Below, in pieces: positions 17,373 to 24,130 of a stretch of 64,000 nt of DNA. The notes below the pieces were generated by a model that worked only from the letters and a program-made list of their open reading frames with translations, had not been told where the DNA came from and ran no database searches. Numbering within the stretch: position 1 is the first letter of the stretch; every line of letters starts with the position of its first letter. A program made the position numbers and the translations under genes. The stretch lies in contig JBAIYS010000002.1 in assembly GCA_036763105.1 (NCBI GenBank), positions 186,001-250,000 of the forward strand, in the 5' to 3' direction. Origin of the DNA: Peptococcaceae bacterium 1198_IL3148 (lineage in GTDB: Bacteria; Bacillota; Desulfotomaculia; Desulfotomaculales; Desulfohalotomaculaceae).

Positions 17373-17731
17373 TGGAAGACAAAATTGTACAGATTGCATA
17401 TGAAGTACTGGCTATACTTATACCAGCGCTAGTGGCTTTGGTTGCTGAACTTGTGCGCCGCCGGTTGGGTACCGAAAGGATCCAAAAAATCCAAGAAGAA
17501 TTGGTTGCTAAACAAGAATTGGCCATTATTGCGGTAAAGTTTGTTGAGCAAGCATACATGCAACTAAAAGGCCCGGAGAAATACCAACAAGCTGCTGCAT
17601 GGTTAGCCAAGCAAGCCCAGAACCATGGAATCAAACTTGCTGAAGATGAAATAAAAGGTTTGGTGGAGTGGGCCTTGCGCGAGATCAAGGATGAGCTTGG
17701 GGAGCAGTGGGCCGATGGCTTGCAAAGTTGA
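17372..17731 (+). CDS. Phage holin, LL-H type
   Basis: 119 residues: one N-terminal membrane helix (about 8-27, YEVLAILIPALVALVAELV) followed by a long charged helical region (RRLGTERIQKIQEELVAKQELAIIAVKFVEQAYMQLKG) and ALREIKDELGEQW. This matches the LL-H family holin layout, commonly placed beside the endolysin. A second, antiholin-like role alongside the three-helix holin is possible. Confidence 0.8.
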   Translation: MEDKIVQIAYEVLAILIPALVALVAELVRRRLGTERIQKIQEELVAKQELAIIAVKFVEQAYMQLKGPEKYQQAAAWLAKQAQNHGIKLAEDEIKGLVEWALREIKDELGEQWADGLQS

Positions 17732-17861
17732 TGAGATGCGGGCGGACATTGCTAAGGTTAAAAATATTTGTTTTAGAGCTGAAAAGGTGACTGAGCCCCG
17801 CCAACTACAGCAGTTGCTAAAGCAGATTTGTAGCTATACAGCAGAATACATGACTAAATAA
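17715..17861 (+). CDS. Small protein at the end of the lysis operon
   Basis: A 48-residue frame starting at ATG 17715 inside the holin gene and stopping at 17861, right at the terminator stem. The product (MACKVDEMRADIAKVKNICF...) is helical with two cysteines. The GGGGAGCAGTGG before the start could serve as a ribosome site. It may be real by its position, but nothing identifies it. Confidence 0.45.
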   Translation: MACKVDEMRADIAKVKNICFRAEKVTEPRQLQQLLKQICSYTAEYMTK

Positions 17862-17916
17862 AAACCCCTAGTGATGTGGTCTATTAGTAGGCCATGTTGC
17901 TAGGGGTTTTTCTGTT
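17861..17916 (+). terminator. Strong terminator ending the prophage late operon
   Basis: AAAACCCCTAG (17861-17871) pairs exactly with CTAGGGGTTTT (17900-17910) and is followed by TCTGTTTTT. The loop contains a further imperfect stem GGTCTA/TAGGCC. All genes from 1 to 17.86 kb point into it. Confidence 0.92.
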
Positions 17917-18005
17917 TTTATATTATTCAATAACCCGTAGTTTTAGTGGTAATATGAAATTTATGTTTATGAACGACAAAAAACGACATAGTAAACAACA
18001 TTGTT

Positions 18006-18034
18006 TTGATAGAATTAGCACATAGTTTTAAATT
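18006..18034 (+). promoter_or_regulatory. Putative promoter of the 18-kb cassette
   Basis: TTGATA (18006-18011), a 17-base spacer and TAAATT (18029-18034) lie just before the first gene of the cassette, after the late terminator. The -10 match is only moderate. Confidence 0.45.
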
Positions 18035-18059
18035 AATCTTAAAAGGGGATGTTATATAA

Positions 18060-18476
18060 ATGCCTCGAATAGCAACGTTTATATATTCGGAAGATAGCCT
18101 TTCAGAACCCACGCCTCAAGGGCAACGGATGAATGTGGTTAACCCTCAATTGGTTTTTAGACCCTTATTTATTCCAAGTTTGTTTTCCTTTGCGATAACA
18201 TTTGGCATTTCAGGAATGGATACAACTCAAGAAAACAAAATACAATTACTTTTCCGGAATCCAGATGACAGCGAGATATTAATTAATACAGACTTCACAA
18301 TGCCAAAATCAGATGATGATTCCGAATTGCCTATTGAGGTACGTGGGGCTATGGTAAATATGAATCTTAGGAACGTTCCTTTTAAATCCGAGGGAACATA
18401 TTCGACTGAAGTTATTGTTAATGGAGATTCGTTGGGCAGATTCCCTATATATGTTAAGGGGAAGGAACAAGTATGA
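18060..18476 (+). CDS. Cassette gene A, DUF6941-like unknown protein
   Basis: 138 residues with AAGGGG ahead of the ATG. The layout MPRIATFIYSEDSLSEP..., FSFAITFGISG, then NMNLRNVPFKSEGTYSTEVIVNGDSLGRFPIYV is a beta-sandwich-like pattern resembling the DUF6941-type proteins I remember from phage and accessory contexts; this is unverified. It has no signal peptide or membrane segment. It overlaps gene B by four bases (ATGA), so they are co-translated. The last third, with 'G.Y..E..VNGD.LG..PI.V', suggests a ligand- or partner-binding beta domain. Confidence 0.6.
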   Translation: MPRIATFIYSEDSLSEPTPQGQRMNVVNPQLVFRPLFIPSLFSFAITFGISGMDTTQENKIQLLFRNPDDSEILINTDFTMPKSDDDSELPIEVRGAMVNMNLRNVPFKSEGTYSTEVIVNGDSLGRFPIYVKGKEQV

Positions 18477-19150
18477 TTCAATTAGAATTTAACTATCCAA
18501 ATGGTCCATCTACATCAGTAAGTCATGAGATCTGCGCAAAAGACACAGGCACATTAAGAAAGGCAACTTTATTTATTCAAAAAACAGTTATAGCCTCTGT
18601 TGTTGCTGGTTCTTTAATTATTTTACCTCATGGAGCAGATGCTAACATTAGGAACTTAGGTGTATCAGGAGAAAGTAATCACTCTATAAAAACTGAAATT
18701 GGGTATGGTCATAAGGTACAAAAAGTTGTTGGTGAGAACGATGTTTTTAAAGATAAAAATTTTTATACAGCAAGAGAAATGGCAGACGTAAATGTTTCAG
18801 AATATGTAAAAATAAGCAACATAAAAAACTCCGCTGCATTTGATGAAAATGTATTCATTAAACCAGAAATCGGCTATAATATAAAGAACCAATTAATTAA
18901 TAGTATTACGCTGGGTGATATGAGTACATGGATGGAGGGGATGTTTATGAAAAATAATAAAAAAGATAATGTAAAACATCCCGTTAAAAAATGTAAAGCA
19001 TCAGTCCGTGTTAAAAATCATGAACCAATGAAAATTAAGGACACGTTTGTAGATTTTGGCGTTGAGCGATTGATCATAAAACAATCAATTAAGAAAAAAA
19101 TTACAGCTACAGTGCGTCGCGCAGAGCCAGTTAAAAAGATTTATGGTTAA
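18473..19150 (+). CDS. Cassette gene B, unknown protein with one hydrophobic segment
   Basis: 225 residues starting inside the stop of gene A. Residues 30-55 contain a hydrophobic stretch (FIQKTVIASVVAGSLIILPHG) followed by ADA, like an internal signal anchor or late signal peptide. The middle contains two similar blocks (TEIGYGHKVQ, PEIGYNIKNQ). The C-terminal 70 residues are very basic (VKHPVKKCKASVRVKNHEPMK, ...). I recognise no family. It could be a membrane-tethered partner of A and C. Confidence 0.6.
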   Translation: MIQLEFNYPNGPSTSVSHEICAKDTGTLRKATLFIQKTVIASVVAGSLIILPHGADANIRNLGVSGESNHSIKTEIGYGHKVQKVVGENDVFKDKNFYTAREMADVNVSEYVKISNIKNSAAFDENVFIKPEIGYNIKNQLINSITLGDMSTWMEGMFMKNNKKDNVKHPVKKCKASVRVKNHEPMKIKDTFVDFGVERLIIKQSIKKKITATVRRAEPVKKIYG

Positions 19151-19162
19151 GGGGGCTTCAGC

Positions 19163-19714
19163 GTGCAGTGGTATCAGGAAGTAGATTCTCACGAACCAAT
19201 TAGTCAAGGAGATATTTTTCTTAACGTTCCTTTCTTTAGCGTGGACGTTAATTCTGTTGACTTAGAAAAAATAGATGATTCAACATCCATTGAAATTGAA
19301 ATGGAGCGGATTAATTTAGTTGTATTAACTCAAGCTTGTGATCTTCAGGATGGAGTTAGCGAGGTAGTTGTTGCAGAAATTGAGGATATTAAAACCATGG
19401 AAGTTGTTGGGTCGAGGTATGATTTTGTGTGCAGTGTACATGCTGGAAGAAGGCCAAATTATGCTTTAATTGGAAAACATGAAAGTGAAGATGATAGGTT
19501 AAACATGAATTTTCAAATCGTAGATTTTTCTGATCTGCATACCATCCCTTTTGATTTTATCAGAAAATACAGCGAACAGTATGGCAGAAGGTTAAAATTA
19601 AATACACCTCATAGAGAACTGCTTTCCCAGCAATTTGGTAATTATTTTTCTAGAATCGGTCTGCCAAATGAAGACTTCATAAGTAAAACAGATCTGAAAG
19701 AAGCCCTTAAATAA
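19163..19714 (+). CDS. Cassette gene C, conserved unknown protein with QGDIF and CDL motifs
   Basis: 183 residues from GTG 19163 with AGGGGG upstream. Three short blocks stand out: EPISQGDIFLNVPF near the start, LVVLTQACDLQDG at about 48-60 and LSQQFGNYFSRIGLP at about 155-169. I recall this combination in hypothetical proteins scattered in accessory regions of many bacteria, function unknown. Cys59 and Asp60 with Gln56 could be catalytic or metal-binding, which is only a guess. It is the last gene before a terminator. Confidence 0.65.
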   Translation: MQWYQEVDSHEPISQGDIFLNVPFFSVDVNSVDLEKIDDSTSIEIEMERINLVVLTQACDLQDGVSEVVVAEIEDIKTMEVVGSRYDFVCSVHAGRRPNYALIGKHESEDDRLNMNFQIVDFSDLHTIPFDFIRKYSEQYGRRLKLNTPHRELLSQQFGNYFSRIGLPNEDFISKTDLKEALK

Positions 19715-19744
19715 TAACTCACCTTTGTGTGAGTTATTATTTTT
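19713..19744 (+). terminator. Terminator of the 18-kb cassette
   Basis: AATAACTCAC (19713-19722), six-base loop, GTGAGTTATT (19729-19738), then ATTTTT. It starts within the stop codon of gene C. Confidence 0.88.
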
Positions 19745-19787
19745 CCAAAGCGACCATTTAAAATTGGTCTATAATTATATTAGTAAT

Positions 19788-19891
19788 TTAGTCCACAGGC
19801 TTGCTGGGTCACTAGGAACCCAGCGATGCTCCTTATTTGGTCAGTAATAGGTATACCAAAACCCAAATCAGAGCTAAAGCCTCTGGACTAA
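19788..19891 (-). ncRNA. Folded RNA spanning the tiny ORF (5'-3' long-range pairing)
   Basis: Bases 19788-19801 and 19878-19891 pair over 14 positions with one mismatch, enclosing an inner hairpin GCTGGGT/ACCCAGC (19803-19824). In the minus-strand transcript the 5' arm covers codons 3 to 7 of the peptide and the 3' arm lies after its stop. This end-to-end fold is typical of type I toxin messages, where it limits translation. The strand is inferred from the ORF. Confidence 0.55.
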
Positions 19892-19898
19892 TATACAT
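19833..19898 (-). CDS. 21-residue hydrophobic peptide, type I toxin-like
   Basis: On the minus strand ATG 19898-19896 lies seven bases after a perfect GGAGG (19906-19910). The peptide starts MYISPEALALIW, continues with a hydrophobic VLVYLLL run and ends TK before TAA: a single short membrane helix with a Lys at the end, as in type I toxins of the TxpA/BsrG/Fst kind. A weak promoter (TTATTA, 17, TATAAG) can be read on the minus strand before it. No homologue is recognised with certainty. Confidence 0.55.
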   Translation of the reverse strand: MYISPEALALIWVLVYLLLTK

Positions 19899-19914
19899 AT
19901 TTAAGCCTCCATAT

Positions 19915-20250
19915 TTAACTTATAATTGTATTATTGCTCGTTAATAAATAGTTTATACCAGTTCAAAAGCAGATAACTCCAAGAAAAGCGGTGCAAGGGG
20001 ATATGGGCAATCCTCTAATAGCATCGTTTTTCTGTTTTCTGCAGGACTATCGACACTTAACGTTGAACCACACTCCAAAAGCAATCAGGAGCAAAAACAA
20101 TGTACACGTTATTCATACTCCAAACAATCTGGTTTGTGTTATTCTATCGCTGGTGCCGTCTCCCCAGGTGGCTGCAGATCATTGGTGCCAGCGTAAGTAT
20201 TAACGAAGCTTATTTAATAGAAGTAATGTTTATTAGAGAGGTGACCACCA
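19915..20250. other. Accessory intergenic region with doubtful short frames
   Basis: AT-rich stretch without a convincing gene. Two plus-strand frames have fair ribosome sites: one from ATG 20003 (AAGGGG upstream) and one from ATG 20100 (AGGAG upstream) that encodes a hydrophobic N-terminus MYTLFILQTIWFVLFYRW but runs on into the following gene to 20312. The second might be a small membrane protein; neither is supported by a known family. Confidence 0.4.
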
Positions 20251-20451
20251 ATGCCGCCAACCCGCGAGGAATTATATGCAGCTATAGAAAAAGTCAAAGC
20301 AGAAATAGTTGATGTAAAGGAGCGCTGGAAGGCGGCTGCCGATCCAGTCGAAGAGCGCCGGCTGAAACGAAAGCTGAAAGAGTTACAGTATCTGCAACTA
20401 TGGCAGATGGACATGGTGCAGAATATGTATGATCAGGAAAGGAAACGTTAA
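20251..20451 (+). CDS. Small charged helical protein
   Basis: 66 residues with GAGAGGTG upstream of ATG 20251. The sequence (TREELYAAIEKVKAEIVDVKERWKAAADPVEERRLKRKLKEL) is a likely helical hairpin or coiled coil. It is followed by its own terminator and faces the Spo0E-like gene. Unknown function; typical of small accessory phage genes. Confidence 0.6.
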   Translation: MPPTREELYAAIEKVKAEIVDVKERWKAAADPVEERRLKRKLKELQYLQLWQMDMVQNMYDQERKR

Positions 20452-20466
20452 ACATCATCCTCAAAA

Positions 20467-20640
20467 TTAGCCCTGCCACATGGTAGGGTTTTTCCTTTTA
20501 TAGTACTCATTAAGTAACGCATCCAGTTGCTGGCTAACCTGCACTACATCTTCATGGCCAAAACCTTTCTCCTCAGCTAACCTGTGCATTTTCCTCCGCG
20601 ATTCTTCAATTTTTATCAGTAATTGAGCAAAATTTTGCAT
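20467..20640 (-). CDS. Spo0E-like aspartyl-phosphate phosphatase
   Basis: A 57-residue minus-strand gene: ATG 20640, with GAAAGGGG six bases before it. The protein has the Spo0E-family pattern: helix one IKIEESRRKMHRLAEEKG, a short loop with GHEDVVQ, and helix two VSQQLDALLNEYYKRK containing the conserved S-Q-x-L-D motif. Members dephosphorylate Spo0A~P and so delay sporulation. Length is that of the short YisI/YnzD type. A TGTCGAA (Spo0A-box core) lies at 20697-20703 upstream, but this 7-mer is expected several times by chance. If the prophage extends to comM this gene would be phage-borne. Confidence 0.82.
   Translation of the reverse strand: MQNFAQLLIKIEESRRKMHRLAEEKGFGHEDVVQVSQQLDALLNEYYKRKNPTMWQG
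20471..20496 (+). terminator. Terminator of the 20.25-kb gene
   Basis: CCCTGCCA (20471-20478), CA, TGGTAGGG (20481-20488, one G-U) then TTTTTCC. It overlaps the 3' end of the convergent Spo0E-like gene. Confidence 0.75.
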
Positions 20641-20732
20641 TGTTATCCCCTTTCAACACAACAGTTTCAATTTTAACATATGTATGTCAGGAAAAATGTC
20701 GAAACCAGTCTTTGTTAAGTAAAATTAATATA

Positions 20733-20761
20733 TTTCATACAGAACAAATGTTTGCTATAAT
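20733..20761 (+). promoter_or_regulatory. Promoter overlapped by a LexA (SOS) box
   Basis: TATAAT at 20756-20761 with a weak -35 near 20733. AGAACAAATGTTTGC at 20741-20755 lies between them and matches the Gram-positive LexA box form GAAC-N4-GTTC with one change. The box before dinB in this same window (53350-53364) has the same GAAC-N4-GTTT core. Confidence 0.72.
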
Positions 20762-20778
20762 GTAATAGGGTGAATTAA

Positions 20779-21051
20779 ATGAATGTCTTGGTAGATGGTG
20801 GTAAAAAATATTTATACGTGCTCTTATCTACAGACATAGGTAAAGATATACCGGGCGGTTTAATACACGCGTTGGAGAAATATAACACTGACTACTCTCC
20901 AAGAGAGTGGAAAATGGAACGCGCTTGGTTAGGATTTCGGCTGGCCTATAATTTCGATGATGTTGACTATGTTATTAAAGCGTTAAATCATCATGGCATC
21001 AGTGCCGGCCCTTTACTTAAGTTGTGGAATGATCTTAAGGAGGATAAATGA
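20779..21051 (+). CDS. Unknown SOS-controlled small protein
   Basis: 90 residues, ATG 20779, behind the LexA-box promoter. The protein is soluble and mixed alpha/beta (MNVLVDGGKKYLYVLLSTD, DDVDYVIKALNHHGISAGPLLKLW). I recognise no family. It ends just before an AAGGAGG-led LexA-domain gene, so the two form a probable operon induced by DNA damage. Confidence 0.62.
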   Translation: MNVLVDGGKKYLYVLLSTDIGKDIPGGLIHALEKYNTDYSPREWKMERAWLGFRLAYNFDDVDYVIKALNHHGISAGPLLKLWNDLKEDK

Positions 21052-21055
21052 TACC

Positions 21056-21262
21056 ATGGTTACCGATGAACAAATAATTAATGCAATTATAGAATTAAGT
21101 GGAAAGGGATACCCGCCAAGTATTAGAGAGATTGGCAAGCTCGTTGGATTAAGGTCCAGCAGCACTATCCATGCTAGACTAGCTAAGTTGCGTAAAGCGG
21201 GGATAGTTGAATGGGAACAGGGGCAGCCAAGAACGTTAAGAGTGGTTAGTAAATACGCATAA
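21056..21262 (+). CDS. LexA DNA-binding domain without the protease domain
   Basis: 68 residues from ATG 21056 with AAGGAGG upstream. The protein equals the N-terminal winged-helix domain of LexA: TDEQIINAIIELSGKGYPPSIREIGKLVGL, SSSTIHARLAKLRKAGIVEW and a PRTLRVV wing. Full LexA is about 200 residues with a Ser-Lys self-cleaving domain, which is missing here; the stop is followed directly by a terminator. It could bind LexA sites without being inactivated by RecA, or act as the element's own regulator. Operator choice is inferred. Confidence 0.8.
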   Translation: MVTDEQIINAIIELSGKGYPPSIREIGKLVGLRSSSTIHARLAKLRKAGIVEWEQGQPRTLRVVSKYA

Positions 21263-21265
21263 AGA

Positions 21266-21290
21266 AAACCCTGCCAATTAGACAGGGTTT
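21266..21290. terminator. Bidirectional terminator between convergent genes
   Basis: AAACCCTG (21266-21273) and CAGGGTTT (21283-21290) form a stem with A and T runs on the two sides. It serves the LexA-domain gene and the minus-strand gene ending at 21298. Confidence 0.75.
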
Positions 21291-21297
21291 ATATCTA

Positions 21298-22854
21298 TTA
21301 AGGTTTGCAAACGCCACAAGGTGCGTAGCCTTGGGCTTGTGCATCTGCAGCATCTTTAAACCAAACTTTATTTTCTGCAGTTATCTTTTCAGCATAGCGA
21401 CAGCCTGGTTCATGGTATTTATCTGATTCAGCACTGCCAACAAACTGGCCAGTAGTGACAGCTGGTACTTGTGGCGTTGGCTCTGGTTTAGGTGTAACAA
21501 TTGGTACTGGTTTTGTTTGTACTGGGGCAGGTTGAACTACCGGTGCTGTGCGATTATATTGAGTAGCTACTGAATATGTTTTGCCATCCGTAATCACAAC
21601 AATATGACCGTTTAGGTCTGTACGATATATTTTAATGTTAGCATTATTTAACTTTTGCAATGTTTCTACTGTTGGGTGGCCGTAAGAGTTACCGGCGCCA
21701 ACACTGATGATGGCAGTTTTCGGGGCGACTTTATTCAAAAAGGCATCAGATGTTGAAGAATCGCTACCATGATGGCCTACTTTAAGCACCTCTGCCTCTA
21801 GTTCTCCTTTTAGTATTTTTTCAACTGGTTCTTCTGCATCGCCGGTGAACATAAATTCAATGTTGCCGGTGTCCAGTCTACAAACCACAGAGTAGTCATT
21901 CACGTCTTTCCATGTCTCTGAACCGGTCAGAACCTGCAGAGCTACATTACCAAAAGCGAATGACTGGTGACTATCAGCTATACATTCAGCACCTTCTGCC
22001 TGTGCTTTAGCGCGATATTCGGTACTAATTTTGCTATCGGTAAAGTGTCCACTGTCTATGATTTGTTCAACCTTAAAAGCATCTAAAACTGCAGGCAAGC
22101 CGCCAATGTGGTCCTCATGCGGGTGGGTGGCGACTAATAACTCAATATCGTCTACTCCCTGTTTCTTTAAATAGTCAACTACTAAAAAACTATCGGCACG
22201 ATTGCCACCATCAATCAGTACGTCCTGATTATTGGGCATTTCAATGTAAATACTATCTGCCTGCCCTACATCAATGAAGTGTACTTTTGTTATTTCAGTT
22301 GCTGGTGTAGTTGGTGAAGTTATTGGTGCAGTACCAGTTGAAGTGATTGTAATGGTTTGACTAGCTCCATCCCATACTACATTAGCACCTAATGATTCAC
22401 TGACAAACCTAAGTGGCACCATAGTGTTTCCATTTACAACCTTGCCCGGTACTTGCAGTGCTACAGCTTGACCGTTTTTGTAGGCTGTCTTAGAACCTAT
22501 TTGCAATTTAATAGTTGTCTGGCCTTTTACAGCATTAACGGTTTGGGTTGGTCCATCCCAGTTTACTTCAGCTCCGAGTGATTGAAAAATTGCTCTTAGT
22601 GGCACCAATGTTGTTCCGTTTTCGCTTGCTGTGGAAACATCGAGCGGTTGGCTATCAACTATAATGCTGATGCCATTACTTGATATTACTGGGGCTGTCG
22701 GCATGGGGGTTGTTTGTTCATATCCGGGGAAAGGTCTTCCGGGGTCTGTAACGATTATTTCTCCCCCGTTACCTGGAATGATTTCATCTGCAAAGACCGG
22801 GGTTGCCAAAAGCATCAATGCTATCACTAATGCTACGATAATTGGTTTTCTCAA
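21298..22854 (-). CDS. Secreted protein: copper-amine-oxidase-N domain plus metallo-beta-lactamase (ComEC-like) domain
   Basis: 518 residues. A signal peptide (1-22, ending VFA) is followed by the copper amine oxidase N-terminal-like domain in two halves (about 60-170: GTTLVPLRAIFQSLGAEVNWD, NTMVPLRFVSESLGANVVWD). A metallo-hydrolase domain (about 190-425) carries the zinc motif ATHPHEDHIGG, FTGDAEE and KVGHHGSDSS, as in ComEC/Rec2 C-terminal hydrolases. After a Pro-rich linker, the last 45 residues (YHEPGCRYAE...YAPCGVCKP) resemble an Ada-type metal-binding motif. Probably an extracytoplasmic nuclease or phosphodiesterase; substrate unknown. Confidence 0.85.
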   Translation of the reverse strand: MRKPIIVALVIALMLLATPVFADEIIPGNGGEIIVTDPGRPFPGYEQTTPMPTAPVISSNGISIIVDSQPLDVSTASENGTTLVPLRAIFQSLGAEVNWDGPTQTVNAVKGQTTIKLQIGSKTAYKNGQAVALQVPGKVVNGNTMVPLRFVSESLGANVVWDGASQTITITSTGTAPITSPTTPATEITKVHFIDVGQADSIYIEMPNNQDVLIDGGNRADSFLVVDYLKKQGVDDIELLVATHPHEDHIGGLPAVLDAFKVEQIIDSGHFTDSKISTEYRAKAQAEGAECIADSHQSFAFGNVALQVLTGSETWKDVNDYSVVCRLDTGNIEFMFTGDAEEPVEKILKGELEAEVLKVGHHGSDSSTSDAFLNKVAPKTAIISVGAGNSYGHPTVETLQKLNNANIKIYRTDLNGHIVVITDGKTYSVATQYNRTAPVVQPAPVQTKPVPIVTPKPEPTPQVPAVTTGQFVGSAESDKYHEPGCRYAEKITAENKVWFKDAADAQAQGYAPCGVCKP

Positions 22855-23005
22855 TCTTAGATCCTCCTTTGAAATTTGTAGTTATATGTATAATTGTTTA
22901 TGAATTAGCAAATTCCTCCAATGCGACAAATGTTGTCATTATTTATCAAGGCTTAAGAAACTGTAATAAAGAATCCAAAGCCTATAAATAATTAATAATA
23001 GTTTT

Positions 23006-23031
23006 CGACAAAACATTACATAGTTTTGTTG
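23006..23031. repeat. Inverted repeat in the divergent intergenic region
   Basis: CGACAAAAC (23006-23014) and GTTTTGTTG (23023-23031) pair with one G-U. It lies between the divergent genes at 22854 and 23088 and could be an operator; a TTCGACA core (Spo0A-box complement) overlaps it. No further support. Confidence 0.35.
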
Positions 23032-23087
23032 AAATTGATTAGATTGATTGATTAGTATACTATTAAAAGATTAAAAGGAGTGCTGAA

Positions 23088-23621
23088 ATGCGTAAGGTAA
23101 TATTAATTTTGATACTCGCTTTTTTGACGTTAGGAGTTCTGGTTGGTTGTGGGGGAAGTGATCCCGATGAGCTTAAAGATATTGCTACTAAAGAAAATGT
23201 GTGGCTAGAGCAACTGCAACCTATAGCAAGTAATATAACAAATAGTTATGAAAAATGGGAAGCTGGTGAACTCTCGAGAGAACAATTAGCTAATGAACTT
23301 GCTAAAAACATTGAAGAGGTACAAGATCTAAGAAGCCAATCGGACCAATACTATCTTAATGAAATAGAGTTAACAGAAGAAATCAAAAAGCATCCAGACT
23401 ACGATCAAGGACTATATTATGGCCAAAGTTTACGTCTAAATGTTTATACATTTTTAATTGCTGCCACACAGGGCTACCAAGTTGCACCCAGCGATACGCT
23501 AAAGAACAAAGAACCAGTAACAGATCAGGAACTAAAAAGCACCTTTGATACAGAAATGGTGACTGGCTATGAACGTAAAGTTGATAAACTGAAAACAGCT
23601 TTGGGAAATCAACTAAATTAA
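23088..23621 (+). CDS. Lipoprotein of unknown function
   Basis: 177 residues with AAAAGGAG upstream. The N-terminus MRKVILILILAFLTLGVLVGCGG is a lipoprotein signal with the lipobox LVGC (Cys21), so the mature protein is anchored outside the membrane. The remainder is a helical domain (IASNITNSYEKWEAGELSREQLANELAKN...) of a kind seen in many Firmicute lipoproteins. TATACT at 23056-23061 may be its -10. No enzymatic motif. Confidence 0.75.
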   Translation: MRKVILILILAFLTLGVLVGCGGSDPDELKDIATKENVWLEQLQPIASNITNSYEKWEAGELSREQLANELAKNIEEVQDLRSQSDQYYLNEIELTEEIKKHPDYDQGLYYGQSLRLNVYTFLIAATQGYQVAPSDTLKNKEPVTDQELKSTFDTEMVTGYERKVDKLKTALGNQLN

Positions 23622-23633
23622 CTGTTAGAAGCA

Positions 23634-23663
23634 TTAACCCGGCCAATGCCGGGTTAATTTTTT
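23634..23663. terminator. Terminator between convergent lipoprotein and regulator genes
   Basis: TTAACCCGGC (23634-23643), CAAT, GCCGGGTTAA (23648-23657) then a T run; symmetric enough to act for both strands. Confidence 0.85.
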
Positions 23664-24130
23664 AATATGGCCATATAAGTTTTTAGCTGGCCAATATACC
23701 GTTGCAACGGCTGTCGCTTATCCTGTTCCCACTCACGCAACGTTTTAACATTAACACCGATGGTGGCTGCCAGTTCCCTTTTTGTCAGCCCGTGAAAATG
23801 TCTAGCCTTAGATATGCGCTGTCCCAATGTATCCTCGGGCAAAGATTCAAAGCAACCCAAATATGATACCGGCGCATCTAATGCAGAAGACAATCGCCGA
23901 AGCGTATGCAGCTTGGCTTTAGTTTTATCTGTTTCTAATAAGCTAATGTTATTGGGTGCTATTTGTGCAATTGTAGCTAAATCACGAATAGTCATGTTTT
24001 TATCTATCCTAGCTTTGCGTAAGCGGGCACCAGGTGTATTTGGATTAGAGTTATATACCGATGGTTTAAGGTAATGAGAAGATAATAGTGTCTTCTTTAT
24101 TATGCAACCCTCCAAGGATGGTTCTTGCAC
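23654..24130 (-). CDS. Double helix-turn-helix (XRE) regulator
   Basis: Up to 158 residues. Two XRE domains are seen: about 33-75 ([33 protein letters not shown]) and about 102-145 ([39 protein letters not shown]). Between them lies the linker [14 protein letters not shown]. The true start is uncertain: GTG 24130 lies inside the truncated comM frame and GGAGGG at about 24111-24116 suggests a start further in. Its 5' end coincides with the break in comM, so it would be the outermost gene of an inserted element, in the place of a repressor or recombination regulator. Confidence 0.72.
   Translation of the reverse strand: MQEPSLEGCIIKKTLLSSHYLKPSVYNSNPNTPGARLRKARIDKNMTIRDLATIAQIAPNNISLLETDKTKAKLHTLRRLSSALDAPVSYLGCFESLPEDTLGQRISKARHFHGLTKRELAATIGVNVKTLREWEQDKRQPLQRYIGQLKTYMAILKN

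Noticed and set aside
20003-20203. Small gene from ATG 20003
   Set aside because: Only a modest ribosome site supports it; composition is not protein-like and it overlaps another weak frame.
24100-24130. Recoding or frameshift to continue comM past ANPCPC
   Set aside because: No frame downstream encodes the missing ComM C-terminus; the following DNA encodes an unrelated HTH protein.
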